From Rhizobiaceae bacterium (GTDB lineage: Bacteria; Pseudomonadota; Alphaproteobacteria; Rhizobiales; Rhizobiaceae), in assembly GCA_028279875.1 (NCBI GenBank), contig JANQMU010000113.1, forward strand, positions 1 through 56,375: a stretch of DNA of 56,375 nt, in the 5' to 3' direction. Of the stretch, positions 1 to 8,657 are shown piece after piece. Position 1 is the stretch's first letter, and each line of letters starts with the position of its first letter. The notes under the pieces were generated by a model that saw only the letters and a list, made by a program, of their open reading frames with translations, searched no databases and was not told the origin of the DNA. The translations under genes and the position numbers were made by a program.

Positions 1-983
1 TTGACCACGGAAATCCGGTCGAGGAAGGCCTCGTTGTTCTTGTTGCTCTTGAACTGCTGCCATTCGGCTTCGTTCGAGTGCGCCAGGATGATGCCCTGGA
101 ACGGGAAGGCGCCGAAGCTCTCGGTGCCGAGATAATTGCCTTCCTGGGTCGCGGTCAGCAGCGGATGCAGCACCTTGATCGGCGCCTTGAACATCTCGAC
201 GAATTCAAGCAGGCCCTGCGTCGTGCGGTTGAGACCGCCCGAATAGCTATAGGCATCGGGATCGTTCTGGCTGAGATGTTCGAGCTTGCGGATATCGAGC
301 TTGCCGACCAGCGACGAGACATCCTGGTTGTTCTCGTCGCCCGGCTCGGTCTTGGCGACACCGATCTGCCGCAGCTTCGACGGGTAGAGCTTGACGATGG
401 AGAACTTTGAAATGTCGCCGTCGAATTCATCCAGCCGCTTGACCGCCCAGGGCGACATCAGCCCGGTCAGCAGGCGCCGGGGAATATTGTATTTGTCCTC
501 AAGCAGGTCCCCCATGCGATCCGGCGAGAAAAGACCGAGCGGCGATTCGAAGACGGGGCTGATCTGGTCGCCGGCCTTGAGCACATAGATCGGCTCGTGT
601 TCCATCAGCCGCTTGAGGATTTCGGCAACGGTCGATTTGCCGCCGCCGACCGGGCCCAGCAGATAGAGGATCTGCTTGCGCTCCTCCAGTCCCTGCGAGG
701 CGTGGCGGAAAAACCCGACGATGCGTTCGATCGTCTCGTCCATGCCATAGAGGCCGGCAAAGGCGGGATATCGTTTGATGGTGCGGTTCAGAAAAATGCG
801 GCTCAGCCGTTGATCCTGGCTGGTATCGACCAGCTCCGGCTGCCCGATGGCGGCGATCATCCGTTCCGCCGCTGTTGCCCGCATGCCCGTATCGTCACGG
901 CATGCCAGCAGATAGTCCTGCAGAGTTATCTCTTCTACCTTGGTCCGGTCATAAACCTCGGATTGCAGAGAAAACACGTCCAT
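1..983 (-). CDS. prkA: PrkA-type serine protein kinase, N-terminal part
   Basis: The reading frame starts at ATG 983 and stays open to the left edge, so only about 327 N-terminal codons are present. The start is preceded by GGAAAGGACGAG. A Walker A motif, GPVGGGKST, lies near residues 110-118 in an AAA+ type domain; downstream the sequence contains YSYSGGLNRTTQG and FGAFPFQGIILAHSNEAEW, both typical of PrkA. Family members (about 650 residues) are cytoplasmic AAA+ kinases or proteases linked to stress and nitrogen-starvation responses, usually cotranscribed with yeaH and spoVR-like genes; those partners would lie beyond the left edge. Identity is secure from family resemblance; the physiological role is inferred. 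Confidence 0.93.
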   Translation of the reverse strand, partial: MDVFSLQSEVYDRTKVEEITLQDYLLACRDDTGMRATAAERMIAAIGQPELVDTSQDQRLSRIFLNRTIKRYPAFAGLYGMDETIERIVGFFRHASQGLEERKQILYLLGPVGGGKSTVAEILKRLMEHEPIYVLKAGDQISPVFESPLGLFSPDRMGDLLEDKYNIPRRLLTGLMSPWAVKRLDEFDGDISKFSIVKLYPSKLRQIGVAKTEPGDENNQDVSSLVGKLDIRKLEHLSQNDPDAYSYSGGLNRTTQGLLEFVEMFKAPIKVLHPLLTATQEGNYLGTESFGAFPFQGIILAHSNEAEWQQFKSNKNNEAFLDRISVV

Positions 984-1314
984 GATTCTCGTCCTTTCCT
1001 GGTCCCGTCCCCTCCTGTGGTGTAACCCCGTACTTCTCCCCTATGTGGTGTCGGCTATCCGCCTGACGAATCAAAACATTTTGAAATACGACGTGACCTG
1101 ATGCATGGCGTACCGCCCCCGCCGAATCAGGATGTCGTCCGCCCACTATAACATCAAAATAAGGCAGGAACCTGAGAAAGCACGCTTCGAAAGGCATGAA
1201 AATGCGTCCGGCGGGCGCAACGCAAACAGCCCGCGCGAAGCGGCCGCGCCACTTCCCTGTGAACGGCACAACCATGCCGATCGCACCCGCGGCAAGATAC
1301 AATCGTCCCGGAGA
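984..1314. other. Intergenic region upstream of prkA
   Basis: This 331-base stretch lies between the prkA start and the end of the peptidase gene, both on the minus strand, so it must hold the prkA promoter. Several open frames cross it but none has a convincing ribosome binding site or recognisable product. I could not identify a clear sigma-factor motif, riboswitch or repeat. Confidence 0.5.
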
Positions 1315-2289
1315 TCAGCGCTCGGGCGCAACGGCCCCGGACGCGAAGCTGTTACCGGCCTCGATCACGGCTTCGGAAAGCGGACCATACAATGTGCCAT
1401 GGAGGGAGCCGGGTAGGACAACCAGTTCCGAGCGCGGCATGGCGCGGTGAAGTTTCCACGCCGTCGACAGGGGCGTGGAGAGATCGGTCCGGCTGTTGAT
1501 CAGCACCGCAGGCATGTCCTTCAAGGCCCCGGCCCGCTCCAGAAGCGGCGGATCGAGCCAGGCAAGGTTTTGAAAATAATGGGTGACGATCCGCGCAAAG
1601 CCGATGCTGAAGCGCGGATCCGCAGAGAGTTTGGGCGTTTCGGCGCGGGGGTCGACCTTGAGAACGGCTTCTTCCCACCGGCACCATGCCAGGGCCGCGG
1701 CTTCCTGCGCGGCCGGGTCACCCGTCACCAACCTCCCGTGATAGGCGGCGGCCATGCCCATCCCCGGTGCCCCTTCGGGCGCGCCGGCCTGGAATTCCTC
1801 GAATGCCTCGGGCAGGAAATTGCCCGCGCCGCCATAGAGAAAGTCGATTTCAAATTGGCTGGTCGAGGTGACGGCGGCCAGAATCAGGCCACTCACCCGC
1901 TGCGGATGCGCATGGGCATAGGCCTGCGCCAGCGTCGCACCCCAGGAGGAGCCGTAAACATGCCAGCGCTCGATGCCCAGCAGGTCGCGGAGCCGTTCGA
2001 TATCGTTCAGGAGATGTTCCGTGGTGTTGGCATGGAGCGCCTCGAGGGAATCGCCGGCATGGGGCCGCGAACGGCCTCCGCCTCTTTGATCCATGGCGAC
2101 GATATGCCAGCGGTCGGGGTCGAACAGGCGCGGCATTCGCGGCGAAACACCGTCACCTGGCCCGCCGTGAAGCAGCAGGATCGCCGGTCGGGCTGCATTG
2201 CCGAAGGTTTCCCAATACACCGAATGGCCATCCTGTTGTTCAAGATAGCCGGATTGAAGCGGTGTTGTTTCCTCAAAGAGCGCCGTCAT
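1315..2289 (-). CDS. pip: Proline iminopeptidase, alpha/beta hydrolase (S33 family)
   Basis: This is a 324-residue cytoplasmic alpha/beta-hydrolase that should release N-terminal proline from peptides. It shows the oxyanion-hole motif LLLHGGPGDG, the MDQRGGGRS segment and the nucleophile elbow GSSWGATLA. A late Asp (NSRTDLSTP) and His (PGSLHGTLYG) complete the expected triad. A longer frame reaches 2376, but AGGAGG sits about eight bases before ATG 2289, whereas ATG 2295 would be too close; starting at 2289 also leaves an 86-base divergent promoter region facing the GNAT gene. A related S33 peptidase or amidase with another substrate is possible. Confidence 0.85.
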   Translation of the reverse strand: MTALFEETTPLQSGYLEQQDGHSVYWETFGNAARPAILLLHGGPGDGVSPRMPRLFDPDRWHIVAMDQRGGGRSRPHAGDSLEALHANTTEHLLNDIERLRDLLGIERWHVYGSSWGATLAQAYAHAHPQRVSGLILAAVTSTSQFEIDFLYGGAGNFLPEAFEEFQAGAPEGAPGMGMAAAYHGRLVTGDPAAQEAAALAWCRWEEAVLKVDPRAETPKLSADPRFSIGFARIVTHYFQNLAWLDPPLLERAGALKDMPAVLINSRTDLSTPLSTAWKLHRAMPRSELVVLPGSLHGTLYGPLSEAVIEAGNSFASGAVAPER

Positions 2290-2374
2290 CGCCATCACCT
2301 CCTGAATTCGACTGTGGCCTGTCGCTTGCGTAGCTGTTTTGTTATGACCGGCTCCGGCAAAACAGGCGACAGAC

Positions 2375-2872
2375 ATGAAAACACCAACCGATATCGGGAT
2401 CGACCCCTACAGCGCAACCCACAGGCAGGCGGTTTTGGACCTTTCGCTGAAGGCATGGGGGCCGGTCTTCGGGAAAATGAAAGCCGACGTGCTGCCCTAT
2501 GTCTATGAGTGCTTTTATCCGGATGGCTGGCGGGCAAGGCAAAGCGCCGATATCGGAAATTTCCTCGACTCCGAAGGCGCTCAGGTCCGGGTCGCGACGC
2601 GGGCCGGCAAGGTTGTCGGATTTGTCGGCATGCGCCTTCATCCCGAGGACAGGATGGGCGAGATCTACGTTCTCGCCGTCGACCCGGATCACCAGCGCCG
2701 GGGCATCGCTGCCGCGCTGATGGCATTCGCCGAACAGCATATCCGCGACGCCGGCATGGACATGGTGATGATCGAAACCGGCGGGGACTCCGGGCATCAG
2801 CCCGCCCGCGCCACCTACGAGGCCGCCGGCTATGACCGGTGGCCCGTCGCCCGCTATTTCAAGAAACTGTAA
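2375..2872 (+). CDS. GNAT-family N-acetyltransferase
   Basis: The 165-residue product has a single GNAT fold. Motif A, with the acetyl-CoA pyrophosphate loop, reads VLAVDPDHQRRGIAAALM near residues 93-110, and the C-terminus carries the usual YEAAGY segment. No substrate can be assigned; the family acetylates amines on antibiotics, amino acids, peptides or polyamines. The gene is divergent from the peptidase gene and ends 11 bases from the convergent sulfatase gene. The ribosome binding site before ATG 2375 is weak. Confidence 0.85.
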   Translation: MKTPTDIGIDPYSATHRQAVLDLSLKAWGPVFGKMKADVLPYVYECFYPDGWRARQSADIGNFLDSEGAQVRVATRAGKVVGFVGMRLHPEDRMGEIYVLAVDPDHQRRGIAAALMAFAEQHIRDAGMDMVMIETGGDSGHQPARATYEAAGYDRWPVARYFKKL

Positions 2873-2883
2873 CCGCAACCATT

Positions 2884-4389
2884 CTAAGCATAGCTTATGC
2901 GCTGCTTCGCCGATTGCGAAAGGGGATAATGGAGCGACAACAGCCTCTGGAGACAATCCGCTCTCAATTCAGGATGGGTGTCGAACAGGTTGAATCTCTC
3001 CCGGGTATCGGCCGCAAGGTCGACCAGTTCGCCGAAACTCTCGCCCGGATAGCATGTCAGTTTGTGCTGTCCGGAAACAACGGACAGGCACTTCAGCACG
3101 TGCCAGTCCTGCACGGTTTCAACAAGAACCGCACGGTCTTCGTCGGGTGAAAACAGGGATTGGCCATCGATCCAGTCCGGTCCCGGCAGTCCCGCCGCGT
3201 CGGTACAGGTGGGAAACACATCGACCAGCGAGACCGGGCTTTCCCAGTCCGAGCCGCCCACGCCGCCGATACCCGCCGGCGGTTTCATCAGCAGCGGCAC
3301 ACGGATCACCTGCTCATAGTGAAACGGACCTTTCATCCACAGGCCGTGATCGCCGAGCAATTCGCCATGGTCGGATGTGACGATGATCAGGGTGTCATCG
3401 TAAAGGCAGGCAGCATCCAAAGCATCCCAGATGCGTTGCAACTGTTCGTCGATCAGTCCGACCATACCATAATATTGCGCCCGGCCATCAAGCGCAGCTT
3501 CCGGCGAAACATCCCGGAAATCAGCGCCTTCGCCCTGTCCGGACATGGGCCAGCGGGCACCGGTGAAACGGGATTGGCCGAGGCGTCCCTCCCGCGCCAG
3601 CCGGAAGTGGGCAGGGCGATCATCGAGTTCTCCGTCCACATAGTCCGGCACCGGAACACGGTCCCGATCGACCGGGTTCCGGTAACCGGCGGGCAGGGCG
3701 TGCGGGTGATGCGGATCCTGAAAACTGACGAACAGGAAGAACGGCGCCTGACCGTCATGGGACCTGATATAGTCCACGGCGCGATCCGCAGTCCACACGG
3801 AGTTATGCGCATCCAGCGGCAGGTCCCAATCATATCCTTCTCCACCGAACCGCTTGTGGTTGGAGCGCGGCCGAAGCGTCTTGAAGGCACCAATATGGTC
3901 CTCGGGAAACCGCTCCCTCAGCCAGGCGCCGTAATGGCCGGTCATGCCGTAATTCACATGCCCGAGCGCCAGCTGAACCCGGTCAAAGCCGTAATAGGGA
4001 CCCGACCAGTCTCCGTAGCCGGCCTCAAAGCCGGCAACCGATTCCCGGCTTTCCTCGGGCCGGGCGAGATAGGCCTCCAGATGAGCTTTTCCGATCAGGC
4101 CGGTGCGATAACCCGCGGCCGCCAGCGCATGCTGGATCATGTGCACATCGTCGCCGGTATTGACGCCGATGCTCCAGACCTTGTGGCGGCCGGCATACTG
4201 ACCCGACAGCAGCGATACGCGGCTCGGCGTGCACACGGCGGACGGCGCATAGGCCCGCGTGAAGCGGGTCCCGTCCCGGGCAATGCGGTCGAAGGCCGGC
4301 GTATGGATATGTTCGGCGCCGTAGCATGACAGCGTGTCGGTTCGCTGCTGGTCCGTGCAGATGACCACGATGTTGGGACGTCTTGTCAT
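2884..4389 (-). CDS. Type I sulfatase, cytoplasmic
   Basis: This 501-residue sulfatase starts MTRRPNIVVICTDQQRTDT, with metal-site Asp13 followed by Gln14. The signature CTPSR at residues 53-57 supplies the cysteine that is converted to formylglycine; SDHGELLGDHG is the conserved later motif. A longer frame runs to 4638, but ATG 4389 overlaps the stop of the upstream permease as ATGA, which implies translational coupling. No signal peptide is visible, so it should act in the cytoplasm on something brought in by the co-encoded ABC importer. Choline-sulfatase-like and sugar-sulfatase activities are both possible; the sugar-type transporter favours a sulfated sugar. A formylglycine-generating enzyme is not in the window. 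Confidence 0.9.
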   Translation of the reverse strand: MTRRPNIVVICTDQQRTDTLSCYGAEHIHTPAFDRIARDGTRFTRAYAPSAVCTPSRVSLLSGQYAGRHKVWSIGVNTGDDVHMIQHALAAAGYRTGLIGKAHLEAYLARPEESRESVAGFEAGYGDWSGPYYGFDRVQLALGHVNYGMTGHYGAWLRERFPEDHIGAFKTLRPRSNHKRFGGEGYDWDLPLDAHNSVWTADRAVDYIRSHDGQAPFFLFVSFQDPHHPHALPAGYRNPVDRDRVPVPDYVDGELDDRPAHFRLAREGRLGQSRFTGARWPMSGQGEGADFRDVSPEAALDGRAQYYGMVGLIDEQLQRIWDALDAACLYDDTLIIVTSDHGELLGDHGLWMKGPFHYEQVIRVPLLMKPPAGIGGVGGSDWESPVSLVDVFPTCTDAAGLPGPDWIDGQSLFSPDEDRAVLVETVQDWHVLKCLSVVSGQHKLTCYPGESFGELVDLAADTRERFNLFDTHPELRADCLQRLLSLHYPLSQSAKQRISYA

Positions 4390-5213
4390 TTCAAACCCGT
4401 CATGGCGATCCCCCTGACGATCATCCGCTGGAAAATCAGGAACGCCACCAGCAGCGGCAGCGCGGCGATCAGCGCGGCGGAATAGGGATTGAACAGATCG
4501 GCCGATTCCACGGCGTTGCCGGAAAAGGTCGCAAGGCCCGCCGGCAACACCTGCATTTCCGGTGCGTTCGCCGCGACGAGCGGCCACAACAGGGACTCCC
4601 ACTGGTGCAGGAAAGTGATGATGCCGAGCGCCACGCATGGGCTCTTCATCAGTGGCAGCACAAGGTGCTGGAAGATCTGTCGTTCCGACACGCCGTCGAG
4701 CCGCGCCGCGTCGATCAGATCATGCGGAAAATCGGCGAGGAACTGGTACATCAGGAACACCCCGAAGCCCCAAAGCGCATAGGGGGCGATCAGCGCCTGA
4801 TAGGTGTTGAGCCAGCCCAGCCAATAGACGATCTGGAAATGCGGCAGCACCAGAACCGGCAGCGGCACCATGGTCGTCGCGACGATCAGGTAGAAGAGCG
4901 GCATTCGAAAGCGAAACCGGAATTCGCGGAAGACATAGGCAATATAAGAGCTGCTGAAGACGGTCATCAGCGTTACCGATGTCGAGACGAAAACCGAATT
5001 TATCATCATCCGGCCGAAATTCCGCTCGGTCCAGATATAGCCGATAAAGTCCAGCGACCATGTCTCGGGCAACAGCGTCGGCGGGTATTCCAGCAATTCC
5101 TGTGGGGACTTGAACGCCGACAGGACCATCCAGACCGTCGGGAACAGCATGATGGCAACGCCGATCCACAGCGCCGTCGATGCAAGCCGGGACTGTCGAT
5201 AGACACGATCCAT
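4386..5213 (-). CDS. Carbohydrate ABC transporter permease, MalG type
   Basis: The 275-residue inner-membrane protein has about six transmembrane segments. Its EAA loop, DAARLDGVSERQIFQHLVLP near residues 167-186, contacts the ATPase. The N-terminus (LFPTVWMVLSAFKSPQE) and C-terminus are typical of the MalG/UgpE branch of sugar importers. Its ATG shares one base with the stop of the MalF-type permease (TGATG), and its own stop overlaps the sulfatase start, so the three genes are coupled. The substrate is unknown. Confidence 0.92.
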   Translation of the reverse strand: MDRVYRQSRLASTALWIGVAIMLFPTVWMVLSAFKSPQELLEYPPTLLPETWSLDFIGYIWTERNFGRMMINSVFVSTSVTLMTVFSSSYIAYVFREFRFRFRMPLFYLIVATTMVPLPVLVLPHFQIVYWLGWLNTYQALIAPYALWGFGVFLMYQFLADFPHDLIDAARLDGVSERQIFQHLVLPLMKSPCVALGIITFLHQWESLLWPLVAANAPEMQVLPAGLATFSGNAVESADLFNPYSAALIAALPLLVAFLIFQRMIVRGIAMTGLK

Positions 5214-6103
5214 CAGCTGTTCTCCGACCGGCCGCGCAACCGGAACAAAACCGCCGTCATGCTCAAGATGAGTGCAAAGAGCAGGATCGAGAGGGCCGCG
5301 GAATATCCGAAGCGCTGGCGCTCGAAGGCGGTTTCCGCCACCAGCATGACCATCGAGATCGACGAACGCAGCGGTCCGCCATCGGTGATCACATACATCG
5401 GTTCGAACACCTGGAACGAGTTGATGATGCCGGCGATCACGACGAACCAGAGCGCTGGTTTGATCATCGGGATGGTGATGTGGAAAAACTGCTGGCGCGT
5501 CGTGACACCATCGATGGCGGCGGCCTCATAGAGGTCCCGCGGCACCGCCTCGATCGCCGCCAGAAGGATGATAATGCGGATGCCGAGGAACTTCCAGAGA
5601 CCGAACAGGATGACCGTCGGCATCGACCATTGCGTCGTCGTGGTCCAGCCGATCTCGGGAAAGGCCGGCAGGCCGAGCATATCGGTCAGGAAATAGAGCC
5701 CGTTGTTGAGAATGCCGAAGCGCGGCTGAAAGATCTCCTCCCACACCACCGAGGCGGCAACCACGGAAAACAGCGTCGGCATGAAATAGGCCGTCTGGGC
5801 AAACCGGCGTAGCGTGCCGAGACGCGAAAGGCCATTGGCGATCAGCAGCGCCAGGACAGTACCCACAACGACATTGGAGAAGGTGAAATAGGCGGTGTTC
5901 CTGACCGCCGCCCAGAACACGTGATCCTCAAAAAGTGCCTCGCGGTAGTTGTCAAACCCGACCGGGGCATTGTTCGCGCCGATCGGAGAATAATCCCAGA
6001 AGGAAATCATGAGGACCCAGCCGATCGGCAGGATGTACCAGACCAGGAAGAAAACAGCCGCCAGGACCGGAGCACCGTAGATAAAGAATGATTTCGGCGT
6101 CAT
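5213..6103 (-). CDS. Carbohydrate ABC transporter permease, MalF type
   Basis: This 296-residue membrane protein pairs with the next gene to form the translocation pore. It has about six transmembrane segments and an EAA loop, EAAAIDGVTTRQQFFHITIP. It follows the binding-protein gene by 56 bases and overlaps the MalG-type gene by one base. No ATP-binding subunit is encoded in this operon, so one must be supplied from elsewhere, as shared MsmK/UgpC-type ATPases do in many sugar systems. Confidence 0.92.
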   Translation of the reverse strand: MTPKSFFIYGAPVLAAVFFLVWYILPIGWVLMISFWDYSPIGANNAPVGFDNYREALFEDHVFWAAVRNTAYFTFSNVVVGTVLALLIANGLSRLGTLRRFAQTAYFMPTLFSVVAASVVWEEIFQPRFGILNNGLYFLTDMLGLPAFPEIGWTTTTQWSMPTVILFGLWKFLGIRIIILLAAIEAVPRDLYEAAAIDGVTTRQQFFHITIPMIKPALWFVVIAGIINSFQVFEPMYVITDGGPLRSSISMVMLVAETAFERQRFGYSAALSILLFALILSMTAVLFRLRGRSENS

Positions 6104-6159
6104 GTCGCATCGCAGTCGGAAGGTCGGCGGGCCGAAGCCCGCCGTCCCGGGAGGACCAC

Positions 6160-7554
6160 TTACTGATCGGCAATCATCAGCGGGTGGTTGGCATAATTGC
6201 GCTCGATAATATTCCAGTCGTCACGTTCCGCCAGCCGGGCGTTCTGCGCCGCCTCGCTACGTTGCAGCAGCGCATCCAGATCGCCCTGCCCCAGCACGAC
6301 GGCCGTCACCAGTTCGAGCTGTTCATCGCGAATGACATTCGGCAGATCGTTGACGACACCAAATCCGCCCGCCGCGCTCATGGTCGACGCAAGGACATCA
6401 GCCTGCACGCGCGCGTCGTCGAGCACCTTCGAATAGGGTGGCAGGAATCCGTTGAACAGCGCAAGATCTTCAACGATGACATCGTCACGGCTGTAGTTGA
6501 AGTGCCAGAAGTCCCAGGCGACAGCCTTGGTGGCGTCATCGACATAGGGGTTGACCACCGCTTCGATGGCAAAGCGGATATTGCCATAGGCCGGGCTCAA
6601 TTCGCCATCGGGCGTCGGCAGCAGATGGGCAGCCCATGTCATATCCGGCTTGTTGGCGCGCAAAAATCCGGCGATCCAGGAAAAGCCGATATACATCGCC
6701 GCCTGTTCTGCGGCGAAACCGTCGAAGCGCTTCGAGGCAATCTCGTTGTCGAGGGCCTTGTCCTCATGGACGAGGTCGGCAATGAATTGCAGCGCCGCGC
6801 GATATTCGGGATTTTGCACCTGAACCTTGCTGCCATCGGCGTTGAACAGATATCGACCCTGCTGATACACCGCGTTCTGCAGCCATTCCTGCCCGTCCAT
6901 CGACAGGCCGGCCACGGTGATCCGTCCGCGGGCATCGCGCTCGGTGAGCCTTGCCGCCACCGCCCGCAATTCGTCCCATGTCGTCGGCACATCATCGGCC
7001 GTCAGGCCTGCCGCGTCCCACTTCTCCAGATTGATGAACAGCAGCGGCATCATGGCGCCCATGGGCACCGTATGGATGCTGCCGCTACCGGCGCAGGCCA
7101 TCGCACCTTCCGAAAAGCCGGCCCAGTTTGCATTCAGATAGGCCGGGTCGGCGGCGCTGGCCGGGATCGGATCCATGAGATTGCCGCCGCAGAATTCCGC
7201 CTGTTTGGAGGCATGCATGTGCCACATCGCCGGACCGGCACCGGCCGGAACATTGGTGATCAGCGACGGCCAGTAGCTGTCCCAGGGCTGCAGAACGACC
7301 TCGATCTCGACATTGGGATACATCGCCATATAGGCCTCGGCCCATTTGCGCTGATAGTCCGCGCGCTGCCCGGACCACTCCCAATATTCGAGCTTGATCG
7401 GCTCGCCATTATTGATCTGTTGCTTTTTGCTGTACGGCACGCCGGTGGCGCGGGCACCGTGGCCGTCGGCCCAGGCCGGATTCCGCAGAGCCGTCACGGT
7501 TGCCAGTGCTGCGGAGCTCAGAATGAGCTGGCGCCGGTTCATCTTCATGGTCAT
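6160..7554 (-). CDS. Sugar-type ABC extracellular binding protein
   Basis: The 464-residue protein begins with a signal sequence containing an arginine pair (NRRQLILSSAALATV) and a likely cleavage after NPAWA, so it is periplasmic and may use the Tat route. The body is a family 1 extracellular solute-binding protein, the partner of MalF/MalG-type permeases. GGGAGGAAAAC directly precedes ATG 7554. It is the first gene of the transporter-sulfatase operon and lies 110 bases downstream of the LysR gene on the same strand. The ligand cannot be read from sequence; a sulfated mono- or oligosaccharide is inferred from the sulfatase. Confidence 0.9.
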   Translation of the reverse strand: MTMKMNRRQLILSSAALATVTALRNPAWADGHGARATGVPYSKKQQINNGEPIKLEYWEWSGQRADYQRKWAEAYMAMYPNVEIEVVLQPWDSYWPSLITNVPAGAGPAMWHMHASKQAEFCGGNLMDPIPASAADPAYLNANWAGFSEGAMACAGSGSIHTVPMGAMMPLLFINLEKWDAAGLTADDVPTTWDELRAVAARLTERDARGRITVAGLSMDGQEWLQNAVYQQGRYLFNADGSKVQVQNPEYRAALQFIADLVHEDKALDNEIASKRFDGFAAEQAAMYIGFSWIAGFLRANKPDMTWAAHLLPTPDGELSPAYGNIRFAIEAVVNPYVDDATKAVAWDFWHFNYSRDDVIVEDLALFNGFLPPYSKVLDDARVQADVLASTMSAAGGFGVVNDLPNVIRDEQLELVTAVVLGQGDLDALLQRSEAAQNARLAERDDWNIIERNYANHPLMIADQ

Positions 7555-7664
7555 GTTTTCCTCCCATCGACCTTATGTTGGTTTCCGCACCTTCGATCGC
7601 GACAGACTAGCGGGACGGACCAATCATAAACATGACGAGAAAATGCAAAATCGATGCAAAAAAG

Positions 7665-8582
7665 CTATCGGTTTGAAATGACCGACCGGTGGCCTTCGAC
7701 CAGGCTTTGGATGACCGGGCTGCTCTGCAACGATTTCCGCAGAACGACGCCGGAGCGGAAAACGCGTTTGTTCAGAGCGACCGGAACCTCCTTCAACCGA
7801 AGGCCCGGTATGTTTTCCGCGATCGTGACCGGCAGGTAGGCGAGATAGGGTTGGGTGCGCATCAGCGCCAGGCCGGAGGCGTCGCATTCGACGATTGTCC
7901 GGAATGACCGGCCGGTCCTGTCCATGACCTCCTGCTGGATGTCCTCGGCCCCCGGCCACACATGAGCCCGGGCCCGCCGACCAGAACCGTAGTCGATCCA
8001 CGGAAAATCGGCGAGCCGCTCCGGTGTGACCGGCCCGTCGAAGATCGGGTGGTCGGCCACGGCGACGACACCCAGCCGCAGATCCATCAGCGGCACGCGG
8101 GTCAGATGCACGGGCAGCGGCGCCTCGGAGTCGAAGCCGCCGACATGAGCATCGAGCAGACCCTGCTCGAGCAGCTTGACGGCCTCGTGAAATCCCCGCG
8201 AACTCAGTTGCACGCGGACGCCCGGAAAACGCTCATGGATCCCCGGGAGGATCTGGGGCAGGATGGCGAAGATCCAGACGGGCCCGGATGACAGCCGCAG
8301 ATTGCCGCTGCGGCCGCCCACCAGGGCGCGGACATCATCACCTGCCAGCTCGCATTCGCGCAGAATGTGCCGGCATCGTTCGGTCACCAGTTCCCCGAGC
8401 GGTGTCAGGGCGACTCCCCGGGGCAACCGGTCAAAGAGCGCTCCGCCGCACTGCGTCTCCATTTTCTTCAGGACGCGGGACAGCCCCGGCTGGCTGGTCT
8501 CCAGCCGTGTCGCGGCCTCGTGCAGACTGCCGGCCTCGACAATCGCGATGAACCGCTCCATGTCGTTTATTCGGTCGAACAT
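7665..8582 (-). CDS. LysR-family transcriptional regulator
   Basis: The 305-residue product has an N-terminal winged helix-turn-helix (FIAIVEAGSLHEAATRLETSQPGLSRVLKKME, roughly residues 11-42, quoted here only as landmarks: EAATRLETSQPGLSRVL) followed by a periplasmic-binding-protein-like effector domain. It lies immediately upstream of the importer-sulfatase operon on the same strand and probably regulates it, although LysR genes are more often divergent from their targets. The effector is unknown. It ends 110 bases before the binding-protein gene. Confidence 0.9.
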   Translation of the reverse strand: MFDRINDMERFIAIVEAGSLHEAATRLETSQPGLSRVLKKMETQCGGALFDRLPRGVALTPLGELVTERCRHILRECELAGDDVRALVGGRSGNLRLSSGPVWIFAILPQILPGIHERFPGVRVQLSSRGFHEAVKLLEQGLLDAHVGGFDSEAPLPVHLTRVPLMDLRLGVVAVADHPIFDGPVTPERLADFPWIDYGSGRRARAHVWPGAEDIQQEVMDRTGRSFRTIVECDASGLALMRTQPYLAYLPVTIAENIPGLRLKEVPVALNKRVFRSGVVLRKSLQSSPVIQSLVEGHRSVISNR

Positions 8583-8657
8583 GCTGGGGATCGGTACTCC
8601 ATTGCCCGGTCATGGTCAAAACTTGCGGCCTGCCCGCAATGGAGTGCTGCAAATCGC

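Noticed and set aside
949..1302. 117-codon minus-strand frame overlapping the prkA start
   Set aside because: No ribosome binding site, no family resemblance, and it overlaps the strong prkA start.
6088..7629. Open frame of 513 codons on the plus strand
   Set aside because: It is the antisense shadow of the sugar-binding-protein gene, which has a clear signal peptide and ribosome binding site.
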